From: Umboniibacter marinipuniceus
Lineage (GTDB): Bacteria > Pseudomonadota > Gammaproteobacteria > Pseudomonadales > DSM-25080
Length of the DNA: 64,000 nucleotides
Direction: 5' to 3'
Assembly (NCBI RefSeq): GCF_003688415.1
Contig: NZ_REFJ01000001.1
Location: 292,645 to 356,644 of the forward strand
The translations under genes were made by a program, and so were the position numbers. The notes under the pieces were generated by a model. That model saw nothing but the letters and a program-made list of their open reading frames with translations, was not told the DNA's origin and searched no databases. This document shows positions 8,006-16,659 of this stretch, piece after piece; within the stretch, counting starts at the first letter, position 1; each line of letters starts with the position of its first letter.

Positions 8006-10063
8006 TCAGTAGAGTTCGAAGTCGTGCGCCATGTCATCACTCGGCGCCTGAACGTAGTAACCCTGAATGTGCTTAGCGCCGGATTGCCATAGCTTGTTAA
8101 TGATGGCAGCGTTTTCTACCATTGGAATAATGGTCTCGCGCTCTTCTTCATGTAACTGAGTTAGCAACGTTTGCAGCACCTTGGTGTCGCCGCCGTCTTG
8201 GAGGTCTTTGGTGTAAGATCCGTCTACCTTGACCCAGTCAATAATTAAGTGATTAAGCGTTTCGAACGGATTGAGTGATGACCCGAAGTGAGTTAGCGCG
8301 GCATGGCATTGCAAGCCCGCTAGCGATTCAGTGAGTCGCGCGGCATTCTTGAGGTTTCGGTTAACGTCTTTTTCGCTAAGCTGCATCACCAAGCTTTCGC
8401 GCGGAAGCCCTGCAGCATTGAATAGACTCCCGAGGAATGCTGGCAATCCATCATCGTTGAGTGCTGCCTCGGAGAGGTTAATTAGCAACTTGGTGTCGTG
8501 GCCATCACGAAGGTGAAGCGCCAGCTTCTTTGCCGCCTCACGGATAACCCAGCGATCGATGAGCGCGCCTAAGCCACTCTTGGCAACTTGCTCACGCCAC
8601 TCAGCGGGGCTAACTTCATTACCTTCCTCGTCAATAAGGCGTAACAGGACCTCATACAGTTCCTGGGTGTTACCGTGAATATTAATGATGGGCTGGAAGA
8701 GTAGTTTGAAACGCTCGTCAGCGAGGGCGCTCTTGACCTGTGTGATAATATCCTCGGTGGTTAGCTCGGGCTGAGCGTCGTCCGCAAATTCGAAGATAGC
8801 GGCGGCCTGGCTCAATTTAACCGCTGCAGCGTGTGCTTCTTTTGCGGCAGCTAAGAGATCATCAACGGAAGCGTGTACGCTACTGACTTGGCAAATTCCA
8901 GCGCGGAGGTGGAGCCGTGTGGACTTCTCGCCGCATTCCCAGACTTGTTTGTCGAGGCCGGCAATAACCACTTCGAGTTCAGCTAGGCATGCCGTTTCAT
9001 TCTGATATTGACTGACGAGGCAGAACTTTCCTTCGCCTAAGTTACCCCAACTGCCAAGTTGTTGATGGTTGTCTCTTAAATAACTGGCAATTTGTTCGAT
9101 GAGCAGTTCGCGTTCGCCCAAGTCAAAGGGGGCAGTAGCCTCAGCATAATCGGGAGCTTCAAAGTAACAGAGTTGGTGGCGCTTGCCGTCTTGAGTGTCA
9201 CGCATTGCCTGTTGGGTGCGCTCAATAAACTGGCGGCGCTCCATTAAGGTAGGCATTTCAAACTCGGTGGCCGCGATGGTTTGCTCGCCGAAATTCAATC
9301 GGTGGCTGGGGATAACAATTTCATTACAGGCTTCGCCATCATACTCAGTGGTGCGAATCAACATGACTACGTCAAAGTCTTCGCCCTCGCAGGTTGTCAT
9401 TTGAGTGTTCAGCTGCTTTTGCTCCGCGGCATCTTCACCTGTTGCCAACTTGGAAAGTTGTTTCTGGTATTGCGTGTCCGACACTAAGTCGGCAATTGGC
9501 GTAACGATTAGGTCATCTTCGTCCTCAAAGCCAAAGAGGTCTAGGAAGGCTCTATTTGAATAAAGGAACATGCCGTCCTGAAGATAGGCGGTAGGCGTAC
9601 GAAGGTCATCTAGTAGGTAGGCCGCTTTCACATCGGACGCCTGTTGGTTGAGCTCAGCTTGACGGCGCAATTGACGCTGTTGGCGATTAGCGAATTCACG
9701 CTTTACTACTGCAATTAGGTGTTGATCATGGTCATGCATGATGGCATCTACAGCACTTAGCTTTAGCGCCTGGATTACCGTGGCGGGGTGATCATCTTCA
9801 TGACAGAGCACTAAAGTGGGAATATCTAAGCGTTGTTTGCGAAAGCCTTGCAAGACTTCGCGGTAGCCCAAATTCGGATTATCGGCATCGATAATGCAGA
9901 GGTCCCACGTTTGATCAGCGGTGAGTTTGTCCAATAACTCAGGCGAGTGGACATACTGAGGTCGCAAGTTGATTCCAGCGCTTTCAAGCATGGAGATCAA
10001 GCGTGTGGATTCATGTTCATCTTGGTTAGCAACCAATAGCCGAATTCGTTCTGAAGTGTCCAT
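8006..10063 (-). CDS. fimX: FimX-like REC-PAS-GGDEF-EAL c-di-GMP receptor
   Basis: The 685-aa cytoplasmic protein has the domain order and length of FimX (691 aa in Pseudomonas aeruginosa), the c-di-GMP receptor controlling type IV pilus assembly and twitching. A receiver-like domain covers about residues 1-130, PAS about 155-265, a GGDEF-like domain without the GGDEF signature about 290-435, and an EAL domain to the C-terminus. The EAL signature reads Y-E-V-L-L-R-L, and the D-F-G-x-G-x-S segment reads H-F-G-S-S-L-N, as in catalytically dead FimX proteins. The C-terminal Q-G-Y-Y-V-Q is kept. It is therefore probably a receptor, not an enzyme. It stands alone between tolC and epmB; the pilus genes are elsewhere. 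Confidence 0.85.
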   Translation of the reverse strand: MDTSERIRLLVANQDEHESTRLISMLESAGINLRPQYVHSPELLDKLTADQTWDLCIIDADNPNLGYREVLQGFRKQRLDIPTLVLCHEDDHPATVIQALKLSAVDAIMHDHDQHLIAVVKREFANRQQRQLRRQAELNQQASDVKAAYLLDDLRTPTAYLQDGMFLYSNRAFLDLFGFEDEDDLIVTPIADLVSDTQYQKQLSKLATGEDAAEQKQLNTQMTTCEGEDFDVVMLIRTTEYDGEACNEIVIPSHRLNFGEQTIAATEFEMPTLMERRQFIERTQQAMRDTQDGKRHQLCYFEAPDYAEATAPFDLGERELLIEQIASYLRDNHQQLGSWGNLGEGKFCLVSQYQNETACLAELEVVIAGLDKQVWECGEKSTRLHLRAGICQVSSVHASVDDLLAAAKEAHAAAVKLSQAAAIFEFADDAQPELTTEDIITQVKSALADERFKLLFQPIINIHGNTQELYEVLLRLIDEEGNEVSPAEWREQVAKSGLGALIDRWVIREAAKKLALHLRDGHDTKLLINLSEAALNDDGLPAFLGSLFNAAGLPRESLVMQLSEKDVNRNLKNAARLTESLAGLQCHAALTHFGSSLNPFETLNHLIIDWVKVDGSYTKDLQDGGDTKVLQTLLTQLHEEERETIIPMVENAAIINKLWQSGAKHIQGYYVQAPSDDMAHDFELY

Positions 10064-10157
10064 AGTCTACCTAACTGTCAGTTAGTTCTATGGTAGCGAA
10101 TAAACGGGGCTTTAAGTAGCGAAATTTTAGGCGATGGATCACATTATTTAGAGTGCG

Positions 10158-11162
10158 TTAGAGGCCATTGCCGAAAACGGTTTTGGCACTACCTCCGGCC
10201 TCTTCGCGGCTGAGTTTCGGCGTTAGCGTGCCGGGTAGCAGCGCGCAGAGTTGCTGGTAAATACGGTTAATATCGTCGGCGGAGAGCTGAAAGTGTGCGG
10301 CGCCTTGAACCCGGTCGAGGAGATGAAGGTAGTAGGGTTGAATGTTGAGATCATCCAGCTTTTCACTGAGCACAGCGAGGGTTGTTGAGCAGTTGTTTAC
10401 ACCGGCAAGAAGGACGCTCTGATTAAACTGTCGAACGCCGCTACGGTGAAGTTTTAAGGCCGCTTCCGCTACCTCTTCATCAATTTCATTAGGGTGGTTG
10501 ATATGCCACACCAGTTGCGCATTCAGGCGAGTGTTTTGTAATAGCTGGCAGAGTTCGTTCGTGACTCTGGCAGGGATAACTAGCGGCAGGCGGGTATGAA
10601 TCCGTAGCCGTTTAATTTGAGGGTAAGCTTCAATCGCTCGAATCAAGGACTGCAGGCTTTTATCGTTAAGCATCAGAGGGTCGCCGCCGCTCAAGATTAC
10701 TTCGTTCACTTCCGGATGGTCACTGAGATAGCTGAGTGAACTCTGCCATTGTGCAGTGGATAGGCGATTATCTTCATAGGGAAAATGACGGCGAAAACAG
10801 TAGCGGCAGTTCACGGCACACTTACCGCTGAGCACCAACAGAATGCGGGACCGATATTTGTGAATGATGCCCGGCGCCACCGTGAATTCTGCCTCGGCCA
10901 ACGGGTCGGACGAGTAATCTGGGTGCTCAATTAGCTCATCACCAACGGTGAGAATCTGAGCAAGCAGAGGGTCTTTTGGGTCGCCTTTGCGGATCCGATT
11001 GGCGTAAGCCTGAGGAACCAATAGTGGGAAGTTAATAGCTTCGTCGTTGAAGCGATTATCGGCAACATCAACAGCGGCTAAAAGGGTTGTGCGACAGGTG
11101 AAGGCCTGCTGCAATTGTTGCTGCCAGCTCAGTGATTGAGATTCCCGATAAATTAGTGTCAT
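10158..11162 (-). CDS. epmB: EF-P beta-lysylation protein EpmB (lysine 2,3-aminomutase-like)
   Basis: Radical-SAM aminomutase that converts L-alpha-lysine to (R)-beta-lysine, the donor used by EpmA to modify elongation factor P. The cluster cysteines are in C-A-V-N-C-R-Y-C-F-R-R (CxxxCxxC), followed by the S-G-G-D-P-L-M-L block characteristic of the KamA family. The ATG at 11162 gives 334 aa, close to E. coli EpmB (342). The frame stays open another 114 bp upstream, but that extension is unlike the family and would run through the efp promoter. It is divergent from efp, its target, and epmA follows efp, so the full modification set is together. Confidence 0.95.
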   Translation of the reverse strand: MTLIYRESQSLSWQQQLQQAFTCRTTLLAAVDVADNRFNDEAINFPLLVPQAYANRIRKGDPKDPLLAQILTVGDELIEHPDYSSDPLAEAEFTVAPGIIHKYRSRILLVLSGKCAVNCRYCFRRHFPYEDNRLSTAQWQSSLSYLSDHPEVNEVILSGGDPLMLNDKSLQSLIRAIEAYPQIKRLRIHTRLPLVIPARVTNELCQLLQNTRLNAQLVWHINHPNEIDEEVAEAALKLHRSGVRQFNQSVLLAGVNNCSTTLAVLSEKLDDLNIQPYYLHLLDRVQGAAHFQLSADDINRIYQQLCALLPGTLTPKLSREEAGGSAKTVFGNGL

Positions 11163-11248
11163 AGCGCGCCTAACTGTTTTGGTTATTGTACTCGCCTCAG
11201 CAGCGCAAATTAAGTCCTCAAAGCTACTTAGTTTGCTGATTGCAAACG

Positions 11249-11277
11249 CTGACGAAACGGGCAGGCTGGTGTACAAT
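11249..11277 (+). promoter_or_regulatory. Predicted sigma-70 promoter of efp
   Basis: CTGACG (11249-11254, 4/6 to the -35 consensus) and TACAAT (11272-11277, 5/6 to the -10) are separated by exactly 17 bp. Transcription would start near 11284, leaving a leader of about 50 nt with a small GGAGC/GCTCC hairpin before the start codon. Confidence 0.6.
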
Positions 11278-11332
11278 GCTCAGATATCTATCTGAAGGAG
11301 CAATGCGCTCCGAAATTGTGAGGCGAATTAAA

Positions 11333-11902
11333 GTGGCTAATTTTTCTACCAACGAATTTAAAGGTGGCCTAAAGGTCATGCTAGACGGCGATCCATGTTC
11401 AATTGTTGAGAACGAATACGTTAAGCCGGGCAAAGGCCAGGCATTCAACCGTGTACGCTTGAAGAATCTGCGCACAGGACGCGTTTGGGAGCGTACCTTT
11501 AAGTCAGGTGAAAGCCTTGAAGCTGCTGATGTTATGGATGTTGAATTGGAGTACTTGTACAACGATGGCGAGTTCTGGCACTTCATGGACCCAAATACCT
11601 TTGATCAGTATCAAGCGGAAGAATCAGCCGTAGCAGACCAAAAGAACTGGCTTCGTGAACAGGATGTGATCACCGTAACCTTGTATAACGGCTCACCGCT
11701 AACGGTCACTCCGCCCAATCACGTTGTGCTAGAAGTTGCGCATACTGACCCGGGCCTTAAAGGTGATACTGCCCAGGGTGCAACAAAGCCCGCCACAATG
11801 ACAACCGGAGCAACCATTAAGGTTCCGCTGTTTGTTGAAATTGGTGACAAGCTTAAGATCGATACGCGTACCGGTGAATATCTCGGCCGCTCGAAAGACT
11901 AA
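11333..11902 (+). CDS. efp: Elongation factor P
   Basis: EF-P enters the ribosome between P and E sites and relieves stalling at polyproline stretches. With GTG 11333 the product is 189 aa (E. coli 188) and begins with the family-typical [12 protein letters not shown] lies about 10 nt upstream. An in-frame ATG at 11303 would add 10 residues but its GGAG is only 2 nt away. The domain I tip reads K-P-G-K-G-Q with Lys34, the residue beta-lysylated by EpmA/EpmB, both encoded next door. The three-domain structure is complete, ending R-T-G-E-Y-L-G-R. A second EF-P-type gene (yeiP) lies at 58 kb. Confidence 0.97.
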   Translation: MANFSTNEFKGGLKVMLDGDPCSIVENEYVKPGKGQAFNRVRLKNLRTGRVWERTFKSGESLEAADVMDVELEYLYNDGEFWHFMDPNTFDQYQAEESAVADQKNWLREQDVITVTLYNGSPLTVTPPNHVVLEVAHTDPGLKGDTAQGATKPATMTTGATIKVPLFVEIGDKLKIDTRTGEYLGRSKD

Positions 11903-11906
11903 TCTT

Positions 11907-11927
11907 GACGCGCTGCGTAAGCGCGTC
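11907..11927 (+). terminator. efp-epmA intercistronic hairpin, no U-tract
   Basis: A perfect 8-bp stem, GACGCGCT (11907-11914) with AGCGCGTC (11920-11927), and a 5-nt loop begin 5 nt after the efp stop. There is no T-run. It may protect the abundant efp message or lower epmA expression. Confidence 0.45.
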
Positions 11928-11957
11928 CCGACGTGACGCACTGCGCGTGGAAACACT

Positions 11958-12893
11958 ATGGTATCTTGGCGCCCAACGGCTTCATTACAGTCGCTTCAGC
12001 AGCGAGCAAAGATTCTCGCGGACATCCGTCAGTTTCTTGCTAAGCGTGGCATTCTTGAAATTGAGGTGCCGCTACTGAGTGCAGCGGGCGGCACCGACCT
12101 TAATATCGAATTGCTGAAGATTGAAGGTGAAGATCGTTGGTTGGCAAGTTCACCCGAGTTCCCTCTTAAGCGTCTAGTTGCTGCCGGTTATGGTGACGTC
12201 TATGCGCTGCAGAAGGTCTTTCGAAAGGGTGAGAGCGGCCGTCGTCATAACAGCGAATTCACCATGCTGGAGTGGTACCGGGTTGGCTTCGATGAATTTC
12301 AACTAATGGATGAGGTTGAGGCGCTTTGCCAGGCTGTTTTCAATATGCCTGCAGCAACACAAGTGAGTTATCGCAAGCTGTTCATTGATTCGGTTAATCT
12401 TGACCCTTTCACAATAAATGATACGGAATTAGCTGCGGTAGGTGCCGGGCTATCAGGGCTAGATCCTACCGCGTTGGCCCGAGATGGCTGGCTTGATGTA
12501 ATCTTTAGTCACGCCATTGAGCCGGAGCTTGACGCGCCAGTGTTTATTTTTGACTTCCCGGCTAGTCAGTCGGCTTTGGCTAAAATTACTAACCGTGATT
12601 ATGGGCAAGTTGCCCAGCGGTTTGAGTTGGTTTATCAGGGTGTTGAGCTGGCCAATGGTTATTTCGAATTAACTGATGGTGAAGAGCAACGCCAGCGTTT
12701 TGAGCGCGAACTGGCGCTCCGAGCGCATCAAAAAAAGGCCGTTGTTGCCATGGATGAACACTTAATTGCTGCGCTTAACTCAGCGATGCCAAGCTGTGCA
12801 GGTGTCGCAATGGGCGTAGACCGTATCTGTATGCTAGCCGCGGCCACGCAAACGCTTTCTGAGGTAATTAGCTTTGACGACAACAACGCCTGA
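11958..12893 (+). CDS. epmA: EF-P--(R)-beta-lysine ligase EpmA
   Basis: EpmA (GenX/PoxA/YjeA) is a paralogue of the lysyl-tRNA synthetase catalytic domain that attaches (R)-beta-lysine to Lys34 of EF-P. The 311-aa protein lacks the tRNA anticodon-binding domain, as expected (E. coli 325 aa). Class II synthetase motifs are visible: E-V-P-L-L near residue 36, F-R-K-G-E-S-G-R-R-H-N-S-E-F-T-M-L-E-W-Y motif 2 near 88-107, and G-V-A-M-G-V-D-R motif 3 near 285. It lies 55 nt after efp and its end overlaps the next gene by 20 nt. Confidence 0.96.
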   Translation: MVSWRPTASLQSLQQRAKILADIRQFLAKRGILEIEVPLLSAAGGTDLNIELLKIEGEDRWLASSPEFPLKRLVAAGYGDVYALQKVFRKGESGRRHNSEFTMLEWYRVGFDEFQLMDEVEALCQAVFNMPAATQVSYRKLFIDSVNLDPFTINDTELAAVGAGLSGLDPTALARDGWLDVIFSHAIEPELDAPVFIFDFPASQSALAKITNRDYGQVAQRFELVYQGVELANGYFELTDGEEQRQRFERELALRAHQKKAVVAMDEHLIAALNSAMPSCAGVAMGVDRICMLAAATQTLSEVISFDDNNA

Positions 12894-13515
12894 TTTTGAT
12901 ATTCGACGCCTCGATGCCACCGAGTATGAAAGTGCTGTCCCCCTGCTCTTTAGTTCAGGCCCCGAGGCATTCACTTGGTTGTATGGTAACGGAGATAAAC
13001 TAAGAGCCATGTCTTTTTTGGCTAACAGTTTTACTCGGGACGATACTGCATTGAGTCACAATAATATCTGGGGTGTTATCTCAGAGGGCTCTGTTATCGC
13101 TACCTTTATTCTGGCTAGCAAAGCTTCTGCAGAGGCCCTAGCGGGGCCCGGTATCACTCAAGTCTTTCGCTATTACGGCTTTAGCGCTGCGCTGGCATGT
13201 AGTTGGCGAGGGATTCGTTTGGAGCGAAGCTTGCCAGCGCCTAAACCCGATTGCCTGCACCTCAGCGGCATTGCGGTTGACGCTCAATTTCGGGGTCGCG
13301 GACTACTGCGGGAAATCGTGAATTTTGCTGATCAGAAGGCGTATGAAATGGCCTGCTCGAATTTGAGTTTAGATGTGGCGAAGAGTAACGCGCTCGCGAT
13401 GGCCATGTACCTACATTTAGGCTTTGTCCATCAGTACTCTCGCCCAGCACCGCATAAGTCGGTTCCAGGCTTTCACTATTTGACACGTATGGTTTTAGAC
13501 AGGGATGAAGAATGA
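12874..13515 (+). CDS. GNAT family N-acetyltransferase
   Basis: This 213-aa cytoplasmic protein has a GNAT acetyl-CoA-binding motif A (about residues 128-145, with L-S-G-I-A-V then R-G-R-G-L-L) and motif B ending Y-L-H-L-G-F near 175-182. The substrate is unknown. Its N-terminal half resembles GNATs with an extra N-terminal segment. The start is a TTG at 12874 inside the epmA 3' end, with GAGG 9 nt before it; the 20-nt overlap implies coupling. It also overlaps the VanZ-like gene by 4 nt (ATGA), so it is part of an efp-epmA-GNAT-vanZ-cysE transcript. Confidence 0.8.
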   Translation: MTTTTPDFDIRRLDATEYESAVPLLFSSGPEAFTWLYGNGDKLRAMSFLANSFTRDDTALSHNNIWGVISEGSVIATFILASKASAEALAGPGITQVFRYYGFSAALACSWRGIRLERSLPAPKPDCLHLSGIAVDAQFRGRGLLREIVNFADQKAYEMACSNLSLDVAKSNALAMAMYLHLGFVHQYSRPAPHKSVPGFHYLTRMVLDRDEE

Positions 13516-13874
13516 GTTTGTTGAAACGTTACTGGAAGGGCTTGGCCTGGTTCTCTGCCCTCTTTGTGATCATAGTCTGTAGTATTCCAGCGCCGCAAGT
13601 TCTGGATGTTCAGCATATTGATAAGCTGGAGCACGCCGTTGCGTTCGGTGGAATTTGTGGATTGTTCTTTTTTGCCTACCCTAACAAACGTTTCATGGTT
13701 TATCTTGGCAGTTTCTTGCTGGGTTTAGCGGTGGAATTGTTACAAGCCGTAATACCCTGGCGTTCGGCGGAAATGTTAGATTTGACTGCAGATGGAGTAG
13801 GAGTGATCTTAGCGATTATCGTTATTGAGCTATTCTTAGTCCCACGGATGCGTAAACGAGGTTTAATGAAATGA
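13512..13874 (+). CDS. VanZ-like small membrane protein
   Basis: The 120-aa protein has four predicted membrane segments (about 10-27, 45-60, 67-85, 93-112) and the VanZ-like family pattern: D-K-L-E-H-A-V-A-F-G near residue 36 and E-L-L-Q-A-V-I-P-W-R-S-A-E-M-L-D near 76-91, with the conserved acidic and histidine residues. The function of the family is not established outside teicoplanin resistance; in proteobacteria these are usually orphan membrane proteins. It overlaps both neighbours by 4 nt (ATGA), which indicates translational coupling. Confidence 0.8.
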   Translation: MSLLKRYWKGLAWFSALFVIIVCSIPAPQVLDVQHIDKLEHAVAFGGICGLFFFAYPNKRFMVYLGSFLLGLAVELLQAVIPWRSAEMLDLTADGVGVILAIIVIELFLVPRMRKRGLMK

Positions 13875-14668
13875 AAGCAGCCATGGCAGCGGAAAATGTC
13901 GTCGACTCAGTGTGGGCTGAGATTCAATACAATGCGGATGCCTGGGCGAGTGAAGAACCTTCGTTAGCTTCCTACCTTCACGCCACCATCTTAAAGCATA
14001 AAACCTTGCTTTCCGCGTTGAGCTATCATATTGCCTCAAAGCTAGATTGCACCGCGCTGCCGGCGTTGGCGATTCGTGAACTGGCCGAAGAGGCGCTAGC
14101 GGATCAGGTAGATTGTATACGGCTGGACTTAGCGGCCGTTCATGGCCGTGATCCTGCTTGTGACTCTAAGGCCACCGCATTTCTCTACTTTAAAGGTTTC
14201 TTGGCGCTGCAAAGCTATCGGGTAGCCCACTACCTTTGGGTCAACAACCGTCGCCCTATGGCGTTATTTTTTCAGAGTCAAATTTCCCATCGTTTAGGTG
14301 TGGATATCCACCCTGCTGCCAAAATTGGCAAGGGTGTGATGTTTGATCATGCCACTGGAATAGTGATTGGTGAAACCGCCGTGATCGAAGATATGGTGTC
14401 CATCCTCCATTCCGTCACCCTAGGCGGTACCGGTAAAGAATCCGACGATCGCCACCCAAAGATTCGCTACGGCGTGTTAGTGGGTGCAGGCGCCAAAGTG
14501 CTCGGTAATATTGAGGTTGGCGCGTGTGCACAAATTGCTGCCGGTAGTGTTGTGTTGAGGGATGTTGAGCCACGTACCGTTGTGGCGGGAGTGCCGGCTA
14601 CCGTTCGCGGTGAATCCACCTGTATTGAACCCGCCCAAACTATGGATCACAGCTTCTATAGTAACTAG
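13871..14668 (+). CDS. cysE: Serine O-acetyltransferase
   Basis: CysE makes O-acetylserine from L-serine and acetyl-CoA, the first step of cysteine synthesis. The 265-aa protein has the N-terminal helical SAT domain (about 10-115) and a left-handed beta-helix built of hexapeptide repeats (about 135-240), including D-I-H-P-A-A-K-I-G, D-H-A-T-G-I-V-I-G-E-T and H-S-V-T-L-G-G-T-G-K. Length fits the E. coli-type enzyme (273). The C-terminal tail, important for feedback inhibition and CysK binding, is present but does not end in the usual isoleucine. A 16-bp tandem duplication begins at its stop codon. Confidence 0.95.
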   Translation: MKAAMAAENVVDSVWAEIQYNADAWASEEPSLASYLHATILKHKTLLSALSYHIASKLDCTALPALAIRELAEEALADQVDCIRLDLAAVHGRDPACDSKATAFLYFKGFLALQSYRVAHYLWVNNRRPMALFFQSQISHRLGVDIHPAAKIGKGVMFDHATGIVIGETAVIEDMVSILHSVTLGGTGKESDDRHPKIRYGVLVGAGAKVLGNIEVGACAQIAAGSVVLRDVEPRTVVAGVPATVRGESTCIEPAQTMDHSFYSN

Positions 14669-14697
14669 CTTTAATGGTGAGTAGCTTTAATGGTGAG
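14666..14697. repeat. 16-bp tandem duplication starting at the cysE stop codon
   Basis: Two exact head-to-tail copies of TAGCTTTAATGGTGAG lie at 14666-14681 and 14682-14697. The first three bases of the first copy are the cysE stop, so the duplication copied the stop codon with 13 bases of downstream sequence. A third TAG follows. It looks like a replication-slippage event and leaves the protein unchanged. Confidence 0.9.
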
Positions 14698-14744
14698 TAG
14701 CGTCGGCAAAATGCCTCGGGCCGCCTTCAGGTTTTTCGTGGCTA

Positions 14745-14781
14745 CTTGGTGCGGCGCGGTAGGTGTTCCCGCCGCGCCAAG
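14745..14781. terminator. GC-rich hairpin between convergent cysE and srkA
   Basis: A 12-bp stem (14745-14756 with 14770-14781, one G-T pair) and a 13-nt loop end 2 bp before the srkA stop codon. No T-run follows on either strand. It is placed to act on both converging transcripts. Confidence 0.5.
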
Positions 14782-14783
14782 TG

Positions 14784-15764
14784 TCAGTAGGGGACTAAGC
14801 TGATTGGAGCCTCGTCTAACGCTGCAAGCTGCTCCCGCAACGCAAGGATTTGCTCTCCCCAGTACCGCTCACTATTAAACCAAGGGAAGTGCATTGGAAA
14901 TGCAGGGTCTTCCCAGCGCCTAGCTAGCCACCCGGTGTAGTGTAATAGTCGCATTGCACGGAGTGGTTCAATCAGCGCCAGTTCATTTTGGTCGAAATGA
15001 GTAAATAGCTCGTAATTTTCAATTATCGCATCAAGCTGCGCGGTTTTGTCGGCCCTATCCCCAGACAAAAACATCCACAGGTCTGCCATCGCGGGTCCCC
15101 GAATGCAGTCATCGAAATCTACAAAATGCGGGCGGTCATCGCGCCAGAGAATATTGCCGGGGTGACAGTCACCATGCAGAGCAATGAGCTTTGGATTGAC
15201 CTGCTTAAAAGCCGCTTCAATTTGCTCAATCATGTCGCCGCTCAGGTCCGCCCACTGAGAGCGATAGGCTTCACCTACCCAATCCCCCTCAATAATGAAA
15301 TCCCGTGCAATGTTGGCCATGCGGGCGTCACACATTGAATCGCGTAAGCTGAGATCCACCTGCTGGCCCAGCTGGTGGATCTCCCCCAAGGCACGTCCTA
15401 ATTTTTCTAGATGATCGAAATTATCGAGCTCAGGCGCGTGGCCACCTTGGCGCTTAAAAATACTGAAGCGGAAATCTTTGTGGGTGAAGAGGGTCTGTCC
15501 GCCAATGGCTATTGGCGGTACCACAGACATCTCAGCGTTGGCCAAATGACGAGTAAACTGGTGCTCGGCGATGATTTGGTCGTTAGTCCAGCGGTTGGGG
15601 CGATAAAATTTTGCAATCAGCGGGACCTCGTCCTCAATGCCTACCTGCCAAACTCTATTTTCGTAACTATTCAGTGGAAATAATCGCAAGTCGCTGAAGT
15701 AGCCAAGTGATTCTACCGCTTCAATAACGGCGTCTTGATCTAGTTCGTACCAAATATGTTGCAT
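14784..15764 (-). CDS. srkA: Stress response kinase A (YihE family)
   Basis: SrkA is a serine/threonine protein kinase of the aminoglycoside-phosphotransferase fold that protects cells from stress-induced death. The 326-aa length matches E. coli SrkA (328). The N-lobe N-S-Y-E-N-R-V-W-Q-V and I-A-K-F-Y-R-P-N-R-W around residues 31-58 carries the ATP-binding lysine, and the catalytic loop L-H-G-D-C-H-P-G-N-I-L-W plus V-D-F-D-D-C-I-R-G-P-A give the Brenner motif and metal-binding aspartate. It is followed on the left only by the hairpin shared with cysE. Confidence 0.92.
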   Translation of the reverse strand: MQHIWYELDQDAVIEAVESLGYFSDLRLFPLNSYENRVWQVGIEDEVPLIAKFYRPNRWTNDQIIAEHQFTRHLANAEMSVVPPIAIGGQTLFTHKDFRFSIFKRQGGHAPELDNFDHLEKLGRALGEIHQLGQQVDLSLRDSMCDARMANIARDFIIEGDWVGEAYRSQWADLSGDMIEQIEAAFKQVNPKLIALHGDCHPGNILWRDDRPHFVDFDDCIRGPAMADLWMFLSGDRADKTAQLDAIIENYELFTHFDQNELALIEPLRAMRLLHYTGWLARRWEDPAFPMHFPWFNSERYWGEQILALREQLAALDEAPISLVPY

Positions 15765-15820
15765 AGTGAGCGATATCCCAGAAGTATCTCGCTAGTGTAC
15801 TCTGTTTTCGGTGGCGGGCG

Positions 15821-16606
15821 TTAATAATCAGCATTGCTGAGCCAGTAACAGTCGCCATAGCCGGGCCTTGGTGTTCGCGCGACAGTCCAAACTTCAACAT
15901 ACTTAGCGCCGGCGTCTCGGAGGGTCTCGGTGGCTCTGCTGAGGGTTGAGCCCGTGGTGTGAATATCATCCACGATGGCTATGCGCTCGGGGACGGTTTG
16001 AGTTGCCTCGAAGGGGTTATCGCGTCGCCACCGCTGCGTTGCGTTGCGGCCCTTAACGTTGGCACTTGACGATACACGCAGGAGCGGTTGCACACGGTTT
16101 CGATAGCGCCAGGTCATTCCCTTAAGAATGGCCTCAACCTGATTGAAACCTCGCTCGCGAAAACGCCGGCGACTGATGGGGATGGGAATGATGGCATCCG
16201 GCAGTGAACCAACTCTCTGGGCGCTTAGATATTGCTCTAGCAATTGTCCGAGAAGGGCGCCCAAATCCAGACGTTCAGACTGCTTTAGATTACTAAGCGC
16301 CCAGCGAATTTCGAGGCGATAGTAACAGGCAGAGTACGCGATATCCCAGTTATGCGGTGGGCATGCTAAGCAATGATCAGCGCTCCGCTGAAGTGGGTGG
16401 GCACAACGACGACAGGCCTGCCTATTCCAGGGTAATTCATTCGCGCAGGGGCCGCAGCATCGATCCGGCCAAACGCAGCTGCAGCGACAAAATGGGCACT
16501 CGAACGGTAATTCAGTCATCAGGCTTTGTGCAGCTTGTCGCCAGTGTAAACCATCTGGCGAAATTTGGTTGACAATCGAGCGTAGCTTTCGCAGGATGTG
16601 CTCCAT
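15821..16606 (-). CDS. comF: ComF family phosphoribosyltransferase-like protein
   Basis: The ComF/GntX-type protein has an N-terminal zinc-binding region (C-P-F-C then C-G-P-C, C-R-R-C then C-L-A-C) followed by a type I phosphoribosyltransferase fold with the PRPP loop I-A-I-V-D-D-I-H-T-T-G-S-T-L near residues 214-227. ComF is needed for DNA uptake in some competent bacteria; the reaction, if any, is unknown. ATG 16606 gives 261 aa; the frame is open further upstream but that part overlaps the bioB promoter and start. Divergence from bioB is the arrangement seen in Pseudomonas. Confidence 0.9.
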   Translation of the reverse strand: MEHILRKLRSIVNQISPDGLHWRQAAQSLMTELPFECPFCRCSCVWPDRCCGPCANELPWNRQACRRCAHPLQRSADHCLACPPHNWDIAYSACYYRLEIRWALSNLKQSERLDLGALLGQLLEQYLSAQRVGSLPDAIIPIPISRRRFRERGFNQVEAILKGMTWRYRNRVQPLLRVSSSANVKGRNATQRWRRDNPFEATQTVPERIAIVDDIHTTGSTLSRATETLRDAGAKYVEVWTVARTPRPGYGDCYWLSNADY

Positions 16607-16659
16607 AGAGAACCTTTGCGTAGGCGCTACAACAGTGAAGTTGGTGCCTATCGCCCTAA

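Noticed and set aside
11163-11276. N-terminal extension of EpmB by 38 residues
   Set aside because: The frame is open, but the sequence is unlike the family and crosses the divergent efp promoter; ATG 11162 gives the normal length.
11303-11332. ATG 11303 as EF-P start
   Set aside because: GGAG is only 2 nt away, and relatives begin with the A-N/T-F/Y-S-T-N-E-F sequence that follows GTG 11333.
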